64,000 bases of DNA from Actinoplanes cyaneus (GTDB taxonomy: Bacteria > Actinomycetota > Actinomycetes > Mycobacteriales > Micromonosporaceae), in assembly GCF_016862095.1 (NCBI RefSeq), contig NZ_BOMH01000031.1:62001-126000 (forward strand). The letters run 5' to 3'. The first letter of the stretch is position 1. Every line of letters starts with the position of its first letter. Below are positions 1 to 8,687 of the stretch, one piece after another. The position numbers and the translations under genes are program-made. The notes below the pieces were generated by a model. It was not told the DNA's origin. It did no database searches and saw only the letters and a program-made list of their open reading frames with translations.

Positions 1-822
1 GGTCTCGGCGAGCTCGTCGACGAACACATACGCCAGGCGGCGTCGCTCGGCGGCCAGCAGGCCGGGCTCGTCGGCGAGCAGCCCGGAGGCGGCCCGGACC
101 AGCTCGGCCGGGTCGTAGGCGACCGACCCGCGCGTGGTGGCGTCGCGGAGCGAGAGCACCTCCACGTATTCCCGGAGGAAGCGGGCGGCCGCCGCCCAGT
201 CGCTGCGGCCCAGCCGGGCGGCGTGATCGGCCAGCTCGAACGGGCCGACGCCACGCTCGGCGGCACGCTGCATCAGGTCACGCAGCTGCTGGGCGAAGGC
301 ACGGGTGGGCAGCGCGGGGCGCAGCTCGTCGGGCCAGCCGACGGTGTCGGCGGAATCCGGATCCTCGACCACGGCCAGCAACTCGCGGATGATCAGATCC
401 TGCTCGGGGCCGGTGAGCAGGCGCGGGGCGGGCTCGCCGCGCTCTGCCGCGGCTCGGCGGAGCAGGCCGAACGCGTACGCGTGGAAGGTCCTGACCAGCG
501 GCTCGTGCACGATCCGCGCGGCATCGCCGGCGACGCGCGCCTCGATCCTGTCGCGCAGCGCGGCGGCGCCCCGGCGGCCGAAGGTGAGCACGAGGATCCG
601 CTCCGGGTCGACGCCCTCGGCGATCCGCGCGGCGACCGACTCCACCAGCACGGTGGTCTTGCCGGTGCCGGGACCACCGACGACCAGCAGCGGCCCGGCG
701 GTGTGCGCGGTCACCCGGGCTTGGATCGGGTCGGCGCGCAGCTCGGGCGCGGCCGGGCGGGGGCGCCGGACCAGGCGGTAGGCCGGCCGGCGCACCGGGG
801 ACGGGGGGGCCGGCGTGCTCAC
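1..822 (-). CDS. UvrD/Rep-family ATP-dependent DNA helicase, 5' part (runs off the window)
   Basis: The first 274 codons are present; the C-terminal part lies beyond base 1. Translation from GTG at 822 gives a superfamily 1 helicase N-terminus: a Q-motif-like segment (ELRADPIQARV), Walker A GGPGTGKTT near residue 50, motif Ia-like VLTFGRRGAAALRDR, and at the window edge the Walker B segment FVDEL. The usual UvrD sequence there is DEYQDT; here it reads DELAET, so the residue after the acidic pair is atypical. Expected role is unwinding DNA in repair or recombination. The upstream ATG at 826 hits a stop after two codons, so GTG 822 is the first usable start. There is no obvious Shine-Dalgarno sequence, so translation may be leaderless. 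Confidence 0.8.
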   Translation of the reverse strand, partial: MSTPAPPSPVRRPAYRLVRRPRPAAPELRADPIQARVTAHTAGPLLVVGGPGTGKTTVLVESVAARIAEGVDPERILVLTFGRRGAAALRDRIEARVAGDAARIVHEPLVRTFHAYAFGLLRRAAAERGEPAPRLLTGPEQDLIIRELLAVVEDPDSADTVGWPDELRPALPTRAFAQQLRDLMQRAAERGVGPFELADHAARLGRSDWAAAARFLREYVEVLSLRDATTRGSVAYDPAELVRAASGLLADEPGLLAAERRRLAYVFVDELAET

Positions 823-928
823 GGCATCTATGAGAGCACGCCGGTACGACGTTTCCGCCGCCTCACCCGTCCGGTGAAGGCGCGAGCGTAACCGGCGTCA
901 CCCGGCGCGGGCGGAAGCGGACAGGGCG

Positions 929-1477
929 TCACCCCGCGAGGGCGGCCTCGATCGTGTCCAGCGCCTCCGGCACCGACCGGGCCACGAGCACGGTGTCCAT
1001 CACCGCGGGGCGGACGAACTTCGTCGCGACGAGCCCGTTCAGCCAGCTGATCAGGCCGTCGTAGAAGCCGTCCGGGTCGAGGACCACGATCGGTTTGCGG
1101 TGCACCTCGAGCGCCGACGTCGTCCACACCTCGAAGAGCTCGTCGAGCGTGCCGAGCCCGCCGGGCAGGGTGAGGAACGCGTCCGACCGGTCGATCATCA
1201 GGTTCTTCCGGGCGGCCATGTCATCGGTGACGACCAGCTCGTCCGACGAGGTGTCGGCGACCTCCCAGTCCACCAGGCACTGCGGGATGATGCCGAGGGT
1301 GTGCGCGCCACCGGCCCGGGCGCCGTCGGCGACCGCGCCCATCATGCCGACGCAGCCGCCACCGGAGACCAGGGTGTGCCCCCGCTCGCCGAGCGCCCGG
1401 CCGGTCTCGGCGGCCAGGTCGAGCCAGCGCTGCTCCAGGGTGCTCGACGAGCCGCAGAACACGCAGATCGCGGCCAT
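929..1477 (-). CDS. LOG-family (TIGR00730) nucleotide phosphoribohydrolase
   Basis: A 182-residue Rossmann-fold protein with the two LOG-family signatures: SGGGCVGMMG near residue 40 and LPGGLGTLDELFE near residue 105. Characterised family members cleave cytokinin riboside 5'-monophosphate, or AMP-like nucleotides, to free base and ribose 5-phosphate. The bacterial substrate is often unknown. The start ATG at 1477 shares one base with the stop of the upstream gene (TGATG), so the two LOG-type genes are translationally coupled. Length fits the short class of the family. Confident on family, unsure on the physiological substrate. Confidence 0.88.
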   Translation of the reverse strand: MAAICVFCGSSSTLEQRWLDLAAETGRALGERGHTLVSGGGCVGMMGAVADGARAGGAHTLGIIPQCLVDWEVADTSSDELVVTDDMAARKNLMIDRSDAFLTLPGGLGTLDELFEVWTTSALEVHRKPIVVLDPDGFYDGLISWLNGLVATKFVRPAVMDTVLVARSVPEALDTIEAALAG

Positions 1478-2256
1478 CAGGACGACGCCTGCGGGTCGGC
1501 GAGGGCGGCGCCGGCGTCCACGATGATCTGGACCGCCTCGGCGACGTCGTCGGTCACCTGGATGAGCTCCAGGTCGGCCGCGCTGATCTTGCCGTCGTCG
1601 AGCATCCGCTGCTTGATCCAGTCGAGCAGGCCGCTCCAGTAGTCGGCGCCCATCAGGATCACCGGGAACCGGGTCACCTTGTGCGTCTGGACCAGCGTGA
1701 TCGCCTCGAACAGCTCGTCCAGGGTGCCGTAACCGCCGGGCAGCACCACGAACGCCTGCGCGTACTTCACGAACATGGTCTTGCGGACGAAGAAGTAGCG
1801 GAAGTCGATGCCGATGTCGACCCAGTCGTTGAGGCCCTGCTCGAACGGCAGCTCGATGCCGAGCCCGACCGACATCCCGCCGGCCTCGGTCGCGCCGCGG
1901 TTCGCCGCGGCCATCACGCCCGGGCCGCCGCCGGTGATCACCGCGTAGCCCGCCTCGGCGAGGGCGGCGCCCAGCCGGGCGGCGAGCTCGCACTCGGCGG
2001 ACTCCGGCTTGCTGCGCGCCGAGCCGAAGACGCTGACCGCGGGCGGCAGGTCGGCCAGCGTGTCGAAGCCCTCGACGAACTCGGACAGGATGCGCAGGGC
2101 TCGCCAGGCGTCCTTCGTCTTCCACTCACCGCGATGATGCGAGTCAAGCAACTTCTCGTCCGCGGTGCTCAGGGGCACGGCTTCGCGTCGTAGCGTGACC
2201 GCACCCCGATGACGCTGCGGCGCGGCCGTCGGTCGCCCGTTGGTGCTCTCCGTCAT
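1477..2256 (-). CDS. LOG-family (TIGR00730) Rossmann-fold protein, long form
   Basis: A 259-residue protein. The N-terminal ~75 residues are polar and variable. The core has VSVFGSARS, TGGGPGVMAAANRGA and LPGGYGTLDELFEA, the nucleotide-binding and catalytic signatures of the LOG/lysine-decarboxylase-like fold. It forms a coupled pair with the short LOG gene downstream, sharing one base. Two such paralogues next to dapE and dapD resemble the order around dapD/dapE in mycobacteria. I chose ATG 2256 (MTESTN...) rather than the farther upstream in-frame start because the family homology begins well after it and the extra residues look non-coding. Confidence 0.85.
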   Translation of the reverse strand: MTESTNGRPTAAPQRHRGAVTLRREAVPLSTADEKLLDSHHRGEWKTKDAWRALRILSEFVEGFDTLADLPPAVSVFGSARSKPESAECELAARLGAALAEAGYAVITGGGPGVMAAANRGATEAGGMSVGLGIELPFEQGLNDWVDIGIDFRYFFVRKTMFVKYAQAFVVLPGGYGTLDELFEAITLVQTHKVTRFPVILMGADYWSGLLDWIKQRMLDDGKISAADLELIQVTDDVAEAVQIIVDAGAALADPQASS

Positions 2257-2454
2257 GCGCCCAAGGTAGTGCGGACGGCCATTCTCCGGTGAATAACCGG
2301 CCGCGTTTCGACAAGAGGATTGCGACCGGGAGACCTTTTTGCCAGATTGAAGCAACGGACGGTAGCTCTGGCACGTCTATACAGTTACCGCACCGCGTAT
2401 GCACGGCAGGCACGGCGCCCGGAGCCCGGGTGTCCCGGTGAAAGGGCGGCCACC

Positions 2455-2640
2455 GTGGCGAACCGATACGAGCGCCTCAAGCTGCACCGCCGCATGCAAC
2501 GGCGCATCCAGCTCGTGGTGGAGGAACGCCGGGTCGCGTTCGCGGCGCGGCAGCCCGATCCGGCCTACGACCCGGAGACCACGATGGAGGTCTCGGTGCC
2601 GCAGCGCGCGATCGGCCGGGCGGCCATCCCCCAGCTCTGA
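2455..2640 (+). CDS. Small basic protein of unknown function
   Basis: A 61-codon frame from GTG 2455, preceded by the purine-rich AAAGGG about nine bases upstream. The product is highly charged: an Arg/Lys-rich helix (YERLKLHRRMQRRIQLVVEERR) followed by a short tail that ends in PQL. It has no signal peptide or membrane segment. It sits between the LOG genes and dapE and runs toward dapE, leaving 15 bases between the stops. Codon use is strongly GC3-biased, which supports real coding. I do not recognise a family and assign no function. Confidence 0.6.
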   Translation: MANRYERLKLHRRMQRRIQLVVEERRVAFAARQPDPAYDPETTMEVSVPQRAIGRAAIPQL

Positions 2641-2655
2641 CCCGGGCAAGCGGGC

Positions 2656-3726
2656 CTAGCGGGCCAGCCAGCGGTGCAGCGTCGCGGCGCCGTCCCGGAT
2701 CCGGCCGATCTCCACGTGCTCGTCCGGCGCGTGCGCCAGCGACGGGTCACCGGGGCCGTAGTTCATCGCCGGGATGCCCAGCGCCGCGAACCGGGCCACG
2801 TCCGTCCAGCCCAGCTTGGCGGCCGGTTCCACACCGATCGCGGTGAGGAACTCGCGGGCCGCCACCGCGTCCAGGCCGGGCAGCGCGCCCGGGGCGGAGT
2901 CGACGACCTCCAGGTCGAAACCCTGGAAGACCTCGCGCAGGTGCTCGTGGGCCTGCTGCTCAGACCGGTCCGGGGCGAATCGCAGGTTCACCTCGACGGC
3001 ACACTCGTCCGGGACGACGTTGCCGGCAACCCCACCATTGACGCGTACGGCGTTGAGCCCCTCCCGATACGTGCATCCGTCGATCGTCACCGTCCGCGGG
3101 TGGTAGTCCTCCAGCCGGCGCAGCACCTCCGCGGCGGCGTGGATCGCATTCACCCCGCGCCACGCCCGTGCGGTGTGCGCCCGCCGCCCGTGCGTGCGGA
3201 CCACCGCCGTGACCGTCCCCTGGCAGCCGGCCTCGACCGCCCCGTACGTCGGTTCGAGCAGCACCGCGAAGTCGGCCCGCAGCCACTCCGGCCGGCTGTC
3301 GGCGACCAGTCTGAGCCCGTTGAACTCGGACTCGATCTCCTCGGCCTCGTAGAAGAGGTACGTCACGTCGTACGCCGGGTCGGGCAGTGTCGCGGCCAGG
3401 TGCAGCGCGATCGCCACCCCGGACTTCATGTCGGACGTCCCGCAGCCGTAGATCAGGTCGTCGACGACGGTGGACGGCCAGTTGTCGTTGATCGGCACCG
3501 TGTCCAGGTGACCGGCGAGCACCACCCGCTGCTCACGCCCCAGGTCGGTGCGGCCCATCACCGTGTTGCCCAGCCGCTCGACGGTCAGGTGGCCGGCACT
3601 GCGCAGGACGTCCTCGACGCAGTCGGCGATCACCTTCTCGTCACGGGACACGGATTCGATGTCGACCAGGGCACGGGTCAGTTCGACCGGGTCGACAAGC
3701 ACGTCCGGGGTCAGCGGGTTGGCCAT
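2656..3726 (-). CDS. dapE: Succinyl-diaminopimelate desuccinylase
   Basis: A 356-residue M20-family metallohydrolase that removes succinate from N-succinyl-LL-2,6-diaminopimelate in lysine and peptidoglycan precursor synthesis. Visible zinc-site signatures are AGHLDTVP (His73, Asp75), the metal-bridging Asp in CGTSDMKSG near residue 99, and the catalytic/metal Glu pair in [13 protein letters not shown]. The dimerisation domain with its characteristic NGG ([11 protein letters not shown]) follows. ATG 3726 is used because homology starts at once ([13 protein letters not shown]). It is divergent from dapD, only 76 bases away, which matches the dapD/dapE arrangement of other actinobacteria. Length fits the family. 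Confidence 0.93.
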   Translation of the reverse strand: MANPLTPDVLVDPVELTRALVDIESVSRDEKVIADCVEDVLRSAGHLTVERLGNTVMGRTDLGREQRVVLAGHLDTVPINDNWPSTVVDDLIYGCGTSDMKSGVAIALHLAATLPDPAYDVTYLFYEAEEIESEFNGLRLVADSRPEWLRADFAVLLEPTYGAVEAGCQGTVTAVVRTHGRRAHTARAWRGVNAIHAAAEVLRRLEDYHPRTVTIDGCTYREGLNAVRVNGGVAGNVVPDECAVEVNLRFAPDRSEQQAHEHLREVFQGFDLEVVDSAPGALPGLDAVAAREFLTAIGVEPAAKLGWTDVARFAALGIPAMNYGPGDPSLAHAPDEHVEIGRIRDGAATLHRWLAR

Positions 3727-3802
3727 GTGCGCACCATACAAGGCCGTCCCGAGCAGCGGACGCACCCGATCCACGCCTCACGGGACTAGTAGGGTTCACC
3801 CT

Positions 3803-4750
3803 GTGGATACCGCGATCTCGACTTCGCCCGCCTGGGGCATCGGTTTGGCCACCGTCACCGCCGAGGGGCAGGTGCTGGACACCTGGTTCCCGGCCGGCTT
3901 CCTGGGCCTGGGCGAGGAGCCGGCCGACCTGCCGGCGCTGCCGGCCGGGCTGACCGGCCCGAAGCTGCTGCCCGGACTCTCGACGGTCGAGGTCCGCGCC
4001 ACGATCAAGTCGCTGGCCGAGCCGATCGCCGACGCCAGTGAGGCCTATCTTCGGCTGCACCTGCTGTCGCACCGCCTGGTCCGGCCGAACGAGTTGAACC
4101 TGGACGGCATCTTCGGCCTGCTGGCGAACGTCGCCTGGACCTCGGCCGGCCCCTGCCCGCCGGAACGGGTGGACGAGCTGCGCTTCCTCGAGCGCGCCGC
4201 CGGCCGCCACCTGGCCGTCCACGGCATCGACAAGTTCCCGCGGATGACCGACTATGTCGCGCCCTCCGGCGTCCGGATCGCCGACGCGGACCGGGTCCGG
4301 CTCGGCGCCCACCTGGCCGCCGGGACGACGATCATGCACGAGGGATTCGTCAACTTCAACGCCGGCACGCTCGGCACCTCGATGGTCGAGGGCCGGATCG
4401 TGCAGGGCGTGGTGGTCGGCGACGGGTCCGACATCGGCGGCGGGTCGTCCATCATGGGCACGCTCTCCGGCGGCGGCAAGGAGAAGGTCCGGATCGGCGA
4501 GCGCAGCCTGCTCGGGGCGAACGCCGGCGTCGGCATCTCGCTCGGCGACGACTGCGTGGTCGAGGCCGGTGTCTACATCACCGCGGCGTCGAAGATCACG
4601 CTGCCCGACGGTCGTGTGGTGAAGGCCATCGAGCTGTCCGGTGTGAACAATCTCCTGTTCTGGCGCAACTCGGTGAGCGGCGCCCTGGAGGCCCGCCCCC
4701 GTAAGGGCACCGGCATCGAGCTGAACAGCGCCCTGCACAACAACGATTGA
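3803..4750 (+). CDS. dapD: 2,3,4,5-tetrahydropyridine-2,6-dicarboxylate N-succinyltransferase (actinobacterial type)
   Basis: A 315-residue acyltransferase that uses succinyl-CoA to open tetrahydrodipicolinate in the succinylase branch of diaminopimelate synthesis. The second half is a left-handed beta-helix with repeats such as [15 protein letters not shown] and [18 protein letters not shown]. The N-terminal domain ([20 protein letters not shown]) is typical of the actinobacterial DapD class of about 317 residues. GTG 3803 is the start; longer upstream frames run into dapE's promoter region. Its stop lies one base from the convergent lysG-like gene. With dapE and dapC in this window, three steps of the succinylase branch are present. 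Confidence 0.93.
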   Translation: MDTAISTSPAWGIGLATVTAEGQVLDTWFPAGFLGLGEEPADLPALPAGLTGPKLLPGLSTVEVRATIKSLAEPIADASEAYLRLHLLSHRLVRPNELNLDGIFGLLANVAWTSAGPCPPERVDELRFLERAAGRHLAVHGIDKFPRMTDYVAPSGVRIADADRVRLGAHLAAGTTIMHEGFVNFNAGTLGTSMVEGRIVQGVVVGDGSDIGGGSSIMGTLSGGGKEKVRIGERSLLGANAGVGISLGDDCVVEAGVYITAASKITLPDGRVVKAIELSGVNNLLFWRNSVSGALEARPRKGTGIELNSALHNND

Positions 4751-4751
4751 G

Positions 4752-5573
4752 CTAGCTCCGCAATGTCCGGGCGGCCGCCGTGCGAACGGCGGCCGTCAGT
4801 GCGTTCAGCAGGCCTGATTCGATCCGCCAGTACTGCCAGTGGAGCGGGACGTCCAGGAACGCGCCGGGGAAGATCTGGACGTACTCCCCGGATTCCAGGA
4901 GCGGCCCGGCGTTCTGCTCCGGCACCGTCCCCCAGCCCAGGCCCAGCCGGATCGCCTCGTTGAAGGCCGCGGCCGCCGGCACGTAGTGGACCTGCTCGGC
5001 GGGGCGGCGGCCCACCAGCGTCAGGAACCGATGCTGCAGCTGGTCCTTGCGGTTGTAGACGATCATCGGCGCGGAGGCGGGATCCAGGCCCGGCGCGGCG
5101 ACCGCGAGGTAACGCATGGCGCCCAGCCTCTCCACCCGGCAGCCCTGGACCGCCACGTTCTCGGCGGTCACGGCGGCCATCGCGGTACCCGATCGCAGCA
5201 GGTCAGCCGTGTAGTCCTGGTCATCGGTGTGCAGCTCGAAGGCCGCACCCGGGACCTGGGTCAGCACCGGCAGGAACCACGTGTTCAGCGAGTCGGCGTT
5301 CACCACGATCGAGATCCGGGTGCCGCCACGGGCCTGGGCCAGCGCCTCCCGTTCCAGCAGCGCCACCTGCCCGGCGAACCGGACCAGCGCCTCCCCCGCC
5401 ACCGTCGCCGTGCACGGCTTGGCCCGCCGGACGAGCACCTGGCCGACCGCCCGTTCGAGCGCCTTGATCCGCTGGCTGACCGCCGACGGAGTGACGTGCA
5501 GCGCCCGCGCCGCCGCCTCGAAGCTGCCGTGCTCGACGACAGCCTGGAACGTCTGCAACTGCACCTGGTCCAC
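4752..5573 (-). CDS. lysG: LysR-type regulator of the LysG/ArgP group
   Basis: A 273-residue LysR-type protein: N-terminal winged helix-turn-helix (residues 1-60, with the recognition segment AARALHVTPSAVSQRIKALE) and a C-terminal effector-binding domain. It is divergent from a LysE-type exporter. That pairing, and the N-terminus beginning DQVQLQTFQAVVEHGSF, are characteristic of LysG/ArgP regulators, which activate the exporter gene when intracellular lysine or arginine is high. Its neighbours on the other side are lysine biosynthesis genes, which supports lysine as effector. The exact ligand is inferred from context. Confidence 0.87.
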   Translation of the reverse strand: MDQVQLQTFQAVVEHGSFEAAARALHVTPSAVSQRIKALERAVGQVLVRRAKPCTATVAGEALVRFAGQVALLEREALAQARGGTRISIVVNADSLNTWFLPVLTQVPGAAFELHTDDQDYTADLLRSGTAMAAVTAENVAVQGCRVERLGAMRYLAVAAPGLDPASAPMIVYNRKDQLQHRFLTLVGRRPAEQVHYVPAAAAFNEAIRLGLGWGTVPEQNAGPLLESGEYVQIFPGAFLDVPLHWQYWRIESGLLNALTAAVRTAAARTLRS

Positions 5574-5584
5574 GATTAAGTATC

Positions 5585-5610
5585 GCTAATTCATCCTTAG
5601 AATCATTAGC
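5585..5610. promoter_or_regulatory. Probable LysG operator in the lysG-lysE intergenic region
   Basis: The 73-base gap between the two divergent starts is unusually AT-rich for this genome and contains the perfect inverted repeat GCTAAT (5585-5590) / ATTAGC (5605-5610) with 14 bases between the arms. Spaced dyads of this size in a divergent promoter are typical of LysR-type regulators. The site assignment is inference. Confidence 0.5.
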
Positions 5611-5646
5611 TGGCCTACACGTACGGGGGAATCTAGCGTCGACGAC

Positions 5647-6249
5647 GTGCTCACCTCCGCTCTCGCCGGTTTCGCCGCCTCCGCCGTCCTGATCATCGCC
5701 ATCGGCGCTCAGAACGCGTTCGTCCTCCGTCAGGGCCTGCGCCGCGAACACGTCCTGCCCGTCGTCCTGACCTGCGCGCTCTCCGATCTCGCGCTGATCT
5801 CGGCGGGCATCGCGGGGCTCGGCGCGATCATCGCGGCGCAGCCCGGGCTGGTCACTGTCATCCGCTGGGCCGGGGCCGCGTTCCTCATCGGGTACGCCGT
5901 GCTCGCCGCCCGCCGGGCCCTGCGACCCGCCGGCAGCCTCGACCCGGCCGGCAAGGCCCCCGCGACGCTCCGCGCGACCCTGCTCACCTGCCTGGCCCTG
6001 ACCTACCTCAACCCGCACGTCTACCTGGACACCGTGCTGCTGCTCGGCTCGGTCGCCCAGCAGCACGCGCACCGCTGGATGTTCGGCCTCGGCGCGGCCG
6101 CCGCGAGCCTGGCCTGGTTCGCGGCGCTCGGCCTCGGCGCGCACAGGCTCGGCCCGCTGCTGGCCCGGCCGAACGCGTGGCGCGTCCTGGACGGCCTGAT
6201 CGCGGTGGTCATGGCCGCGGTGGCCGCGACACTGTTGCTGGGCACCTAG
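5647..6249 (+). CDS. lysE: LysE/ArgO-type basic amino acid exporter
   Basis: A 200-residue, very hydrophobic inner-membrane protein with about six membrane segments. It opens with the family signature region [23 protein letters not shown] and has the conserved [11 protein letters not shown] near residue 120. Proteins of this family export L-lysine and/or L-arginine to prevent toxic accumulation. GTG 5647 is the start. The adjacent divergent LysG/ArgP-type regulator very probably controls it. Next to dapD/dapE, this puts lysine synthesis and overflow export side by side. Confidence 0.9.
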   Translation: MLTSALAGFAASAVLIIAIGAQNAFVLRQGLRREHVLPVVLTCALSDLALISAGIAGLGAIIAAQPGLVTVIRWAGAAFLIGYAVLAARRALRPAGSLDPAGKAPATLRATLLTCLALTYLNPHVYLDTVLLLGSVAQQHAHRWMFGLGAAAASLAWFAALGLGAHRLGPLLARPNAWRVLDGLIAVVMAAVAATLLLGT

Positions 6250-6350
6250 GGTCTGCCTGGCCGCGACACTGCCGATCGGCAACAAGGACCGGTACCGGCT
6301 TGACCCTCGACCAGGTCGAGACACCAGGGTCATCGGCTGTGAGGAGTGAG

Positions 6351-7400
6351 ATGCGGACGATCGGCGAGGCGGCCCGGGCCAGTGGCCTGTCGGTCAGCGC
6401 GCTGCGCTGGTATGACGGCGCCGGCGTGCTGGTCCCGGCCGCGGTGGACCCGGGGACGGGCTATCGCCGGTACACCGCCGAGCAGATCAGGGCGGCCCGC
6501 CTGATCGCGGGACTGCGCCGGGTGGGCATGCCGGTCCCGGAGATCGCGGAGGCGGTGCGTGACCTCGACCACCCCGGCCGCGTCCGGGCCCGGCTCGACG
6601 CCCATCTCGCACGCCTGGAAGCCGGCCTCGCCGACGCCCGCCGCGAGCTCCTCCGCCTGCACACCCTGCTGGACCTGGAGGAGAACCTGATGACCCGCAT
6701 CACCCTGTCCGCTTCTGATCTCAAGGCCGCGCTCACCGCCGTCCGCTTCGCGGTCACCGACCCGATCCCCGGCATGCCGTTCCCCGGAGGTGTCCTCTTC
6801 GAGACCGGCGAGGGAACGCTGACCCTGGTGGCGACGGATCGCTACCGGCTCGCGGTGGCCACGACGCCGGCCACCGTCGAGGGCCCTGACGTCCGGCAGT
6901 ACCTGCCGCTGACCTTCACCGACGAGCTCCTGCGGCTCGGTTCCGGCTCAGCGACCCTCGACGTCGATGCCGATGCGGTACGTACGGATGTGGCCGGCGC
7001 CGAGCTCCGGACCGCCCCGCTCGACGTGGACTTCCCGGACTACCGCCGGCTGATCAGCCCCGCCGGCCCGGGCACCCAGCGGGTCACCGTCGACCGTGAC
7101 GACCTGCGCGAGCTGGTGTCGTCGGCGCCCGAGGTCCGCCGGGAGCACGACGGCTCGGCGTACCGGGTCGCGATCCTCGCCCTGAACCCGGACGGTGGCC
7201 TGCGCGTCGCCGAGGAGTCGGAGTGGACCGCCGGAGACACCGCGCACGTGGCGGTCAACCGGGAGTTCCTGCTCCAGGCCGCCGACGCGGGCGGGCCCGG
7301 CCAGCTGCTGCTGGAACTGGACGGGCCGGTGCAACCACTGACGATCCGGGCGGCCGGCGACGACTCCCGTTTCTCCCTCCTCATGCCCGTCCGTGCCTGA
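6351..7400 (+). CDS. MerR-type DNA-binding domain fused to DNA polymerase III beta-clamp-like domains
   Basis: A 349-residue two-part protein. Residues 1-70 are a MerR winged helix (TIGEAARASGLSVSALRWYDGAG, then GYRRYTAEQ), followed by a coiled coil to about residue 112. Residues 114-349 resemble two of the three DnaN sliding-clamp domains (LSASDLKAALTAVRFAV, TLVATDRYRLAVA, PDYRRLI, and a C-terminal FSLLMPVRA that matches the clamp's usual end LMPVR). ATG 6351 follows AGGAG. A second strong signal exists inside: GGAGGAG at 6677-6683, six bases before an in-frame ATG at 6690 (residue 114), exactly where the clamp part begins. A separate clamp-only product is therefore possible. Function is unknown; a damage- or replication-linked regulator is a guess. 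Confidence 0.85.
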   Translation: MRTIGEAARASGLSVSALRWYDGAGVLVPAAVDPGTGYRRYTAEQIRAARLIAGLRRVGMPVPEIAEAVRDLDHPGRVRARLDAHLARLEAGLADARRELLRLHTLLDLEENLMTRITLSASDLKAALTAVRFAVTDPIPGMPFPGGVLFETGEGTLTLVATDRYRLAVATTPATVEGPDVRQYLPLTFTDELLRLGSGSATLDVDADAVRTDVAGAELRTAPLDVDFPDYRRLISPAGPGTQRVTVDRDDLRELVSSAPEVRREHDGSAYRVAILALNPDGGLRVAEESEWTAGDTAHVAVNREFLLQAADAGGPGQLLLELDGPVQPLTIRAAGDDSRFSLLMPVRA

Positions 7401-7506
7401 CCGTCCCACCGCGCAGGGTCGCGGATTGAACACGGTTCAGCCACGACTTCCGTGAACGGTGAGACCATCGCGACTTTGAGCGCAGCCGCTGGCTACCGTC
7501 GGCGTT

Positions 7507-8256
7507 GTGCGCAGCAGCCCGCCGGATGACGACCTCAACACCGCGGCGGCCGGCGCGTCCATGACCGGGTGGGAGTTCGCCTGGCTGGACGGGCTGGCCG
7601 TCGCGTCCGAGCCGTCCTGGTCCTACCCGGAGATCGCTCGCCCGCTCGTGCGCCCGGCCGGCAGCCTGCTCGACCTGGACACCGGCGGCGGGGAGCTGCT
7701 GGCGGAGCTGGCGCCGCTCCCGGCGTACACGGTCGCGGTGGAGAGCTGGACCCGCAACACCCCGATCGCCCGGGAGCGGCTCGCGCCGTTCGGCGTCGAG
7801 GTCCTCACCGAGCTGCCCGCCGGGGAGGACGAGTTCGACGTCGTCCTCAGCCGCCACGGGCGCCTGCCCGCCGCCGACGTCGCCCGCCTGCTCAAGCCCG
7901 GCGGTGTCCTGCTCACCCAGCAGGTCGGCAGCGACGACCTGGCCGAGCTGAACGACGCGCTCGGCGCCCCGCCGCCGTCCCCCCGCCGCTGGGACGCCGA
8001 GGTCGCGGCGGCCGCCCTGACCGCGGCCGGCCTGCTGGTGACGGACGTGCGCGAGGAGCACCCCGGGCTCGCGTTCCGCGACATCCGGGCGGTCGTGCAC
8101 CACTTGCGGACCGTTCCGTGGCAGGTGCGGGACTTCACGCCCCAACGGTACGAACGTGAGCTCGCCCGCCTCGCCGCGGTCATCCGTGCCCGTGGAGAGT
8201 TCACCGTGCGGGCGCACCGATTCCTGCTCCAAGCTCAGCGACCGACAGAGGCATAG
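7507..8256 (+). CDS. Class I SAM-dependent methyltransferase
   Basis: A 249-residue protein with a Rossmann-type SAM-binding motif, LLDLDTGGGELLAELAP, near residue 55 (the variant DTGGGE of the usual DxGxGxG) and the post-I acidic strand VAVESW. A motif IV-like EFDVVLSRHGRLP and the motif FRDIRAVVHHLRTVPWQVRDF follow, typical of small-molecule methyltransferases of the UbiE/Methyltransf_11 kind in actinobacteria. The substrate cannot be predicted. GTG 7507 is chosen because the next ATG at 7561 would remove residues that look structured. It is monocistronic, with free space on both sides. Confidence 0.75.
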   Translation: MRSSPPDDDLNTAAAGASMTGWEFAWLDGLAVASEPSWSYPEIARPLVRPAGSLLDLDTGGGELLAELAPLPAYTVAVESWTRNTPIARERLAPFGVEVLTELPAGEDEFDVVLSRHGRLPAADVARLLKPGGVLLTQQVGSDDLAELNDALGAPPPSPRRWDAEVAAAALTAAGLLVTDVREEHPGLAFRDIRAVVHHLRTVPWQVRDFTPQRYERELARLAAVIRARGEFTVRAHRFLLQAQRPTEA

Positions 8257-8687
8257 CGCGAAAGCCTCTTTCAGGGGAACGCCGGTTCGATCGGCTTACC
8301 CCATTCGGGGCCGAGGGCCGAAGATTCTCGCCCTCTCCATCAACGACAGGCCGCCGTTCCAGGCCCTTTCCGCCACGTGAGCAGAACTCGGGCTTGACCG
8401 GCTCTGACCTCATCGATGCAGCTCAAGGACCTTCCCGGGTTACGGGATGAACGCTTTGTTCATGCTTGCGGGTTAAGCGCATCAGACACCGGTAGGTACC
8501 GGATCATCCGTGACAGGGCGTCTGGAAGCCCTATCGCCGCGTGTGCGCCGTTAGGTCATCTTTGTCCCAGCGCCGCGACGCCAAACGGGCTCCGGCGATC
8601 ACCGAACCAACGACGCGCTCACCGTTTCCGTCGCTCCGCAACCGCCGGAACCGGGTGCCGCGACATCGTTCCAGGAGGAACTCCCCC
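8257..8687 (+). other. 431-base non-coding leader upstream of the exported-protein cluster
   Basis: No gene is supported here on either strand. The stretch contains short dyads: TGAAC/GTTCA around 8451-8465 and the near-palindrome CCGGTAGGTACCGG at 8489-8502. It ends in a strong ribosome-binding site, AGGAGGAA at 8673-8680. The length suggests a long 5' leader or a regulated promoter for the gene at 8688. I could not match it to a known riboswitch class. Confidence 0.4.

Noticed and set aside
2656-3789. Plus-strand open frame opposite dapE
   Set aside because: It is the antisense shadow produced by high GC3; the minus strand carries the DapE motifs.
8257-8687. Possible riboswitch in the long leader of the exported-protein cluster
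   Set aside because: I compared it mentally with c-di-GMP, c-di-AMP and cobalamin element consensus sequences and found no match. Only short local dyads are present.
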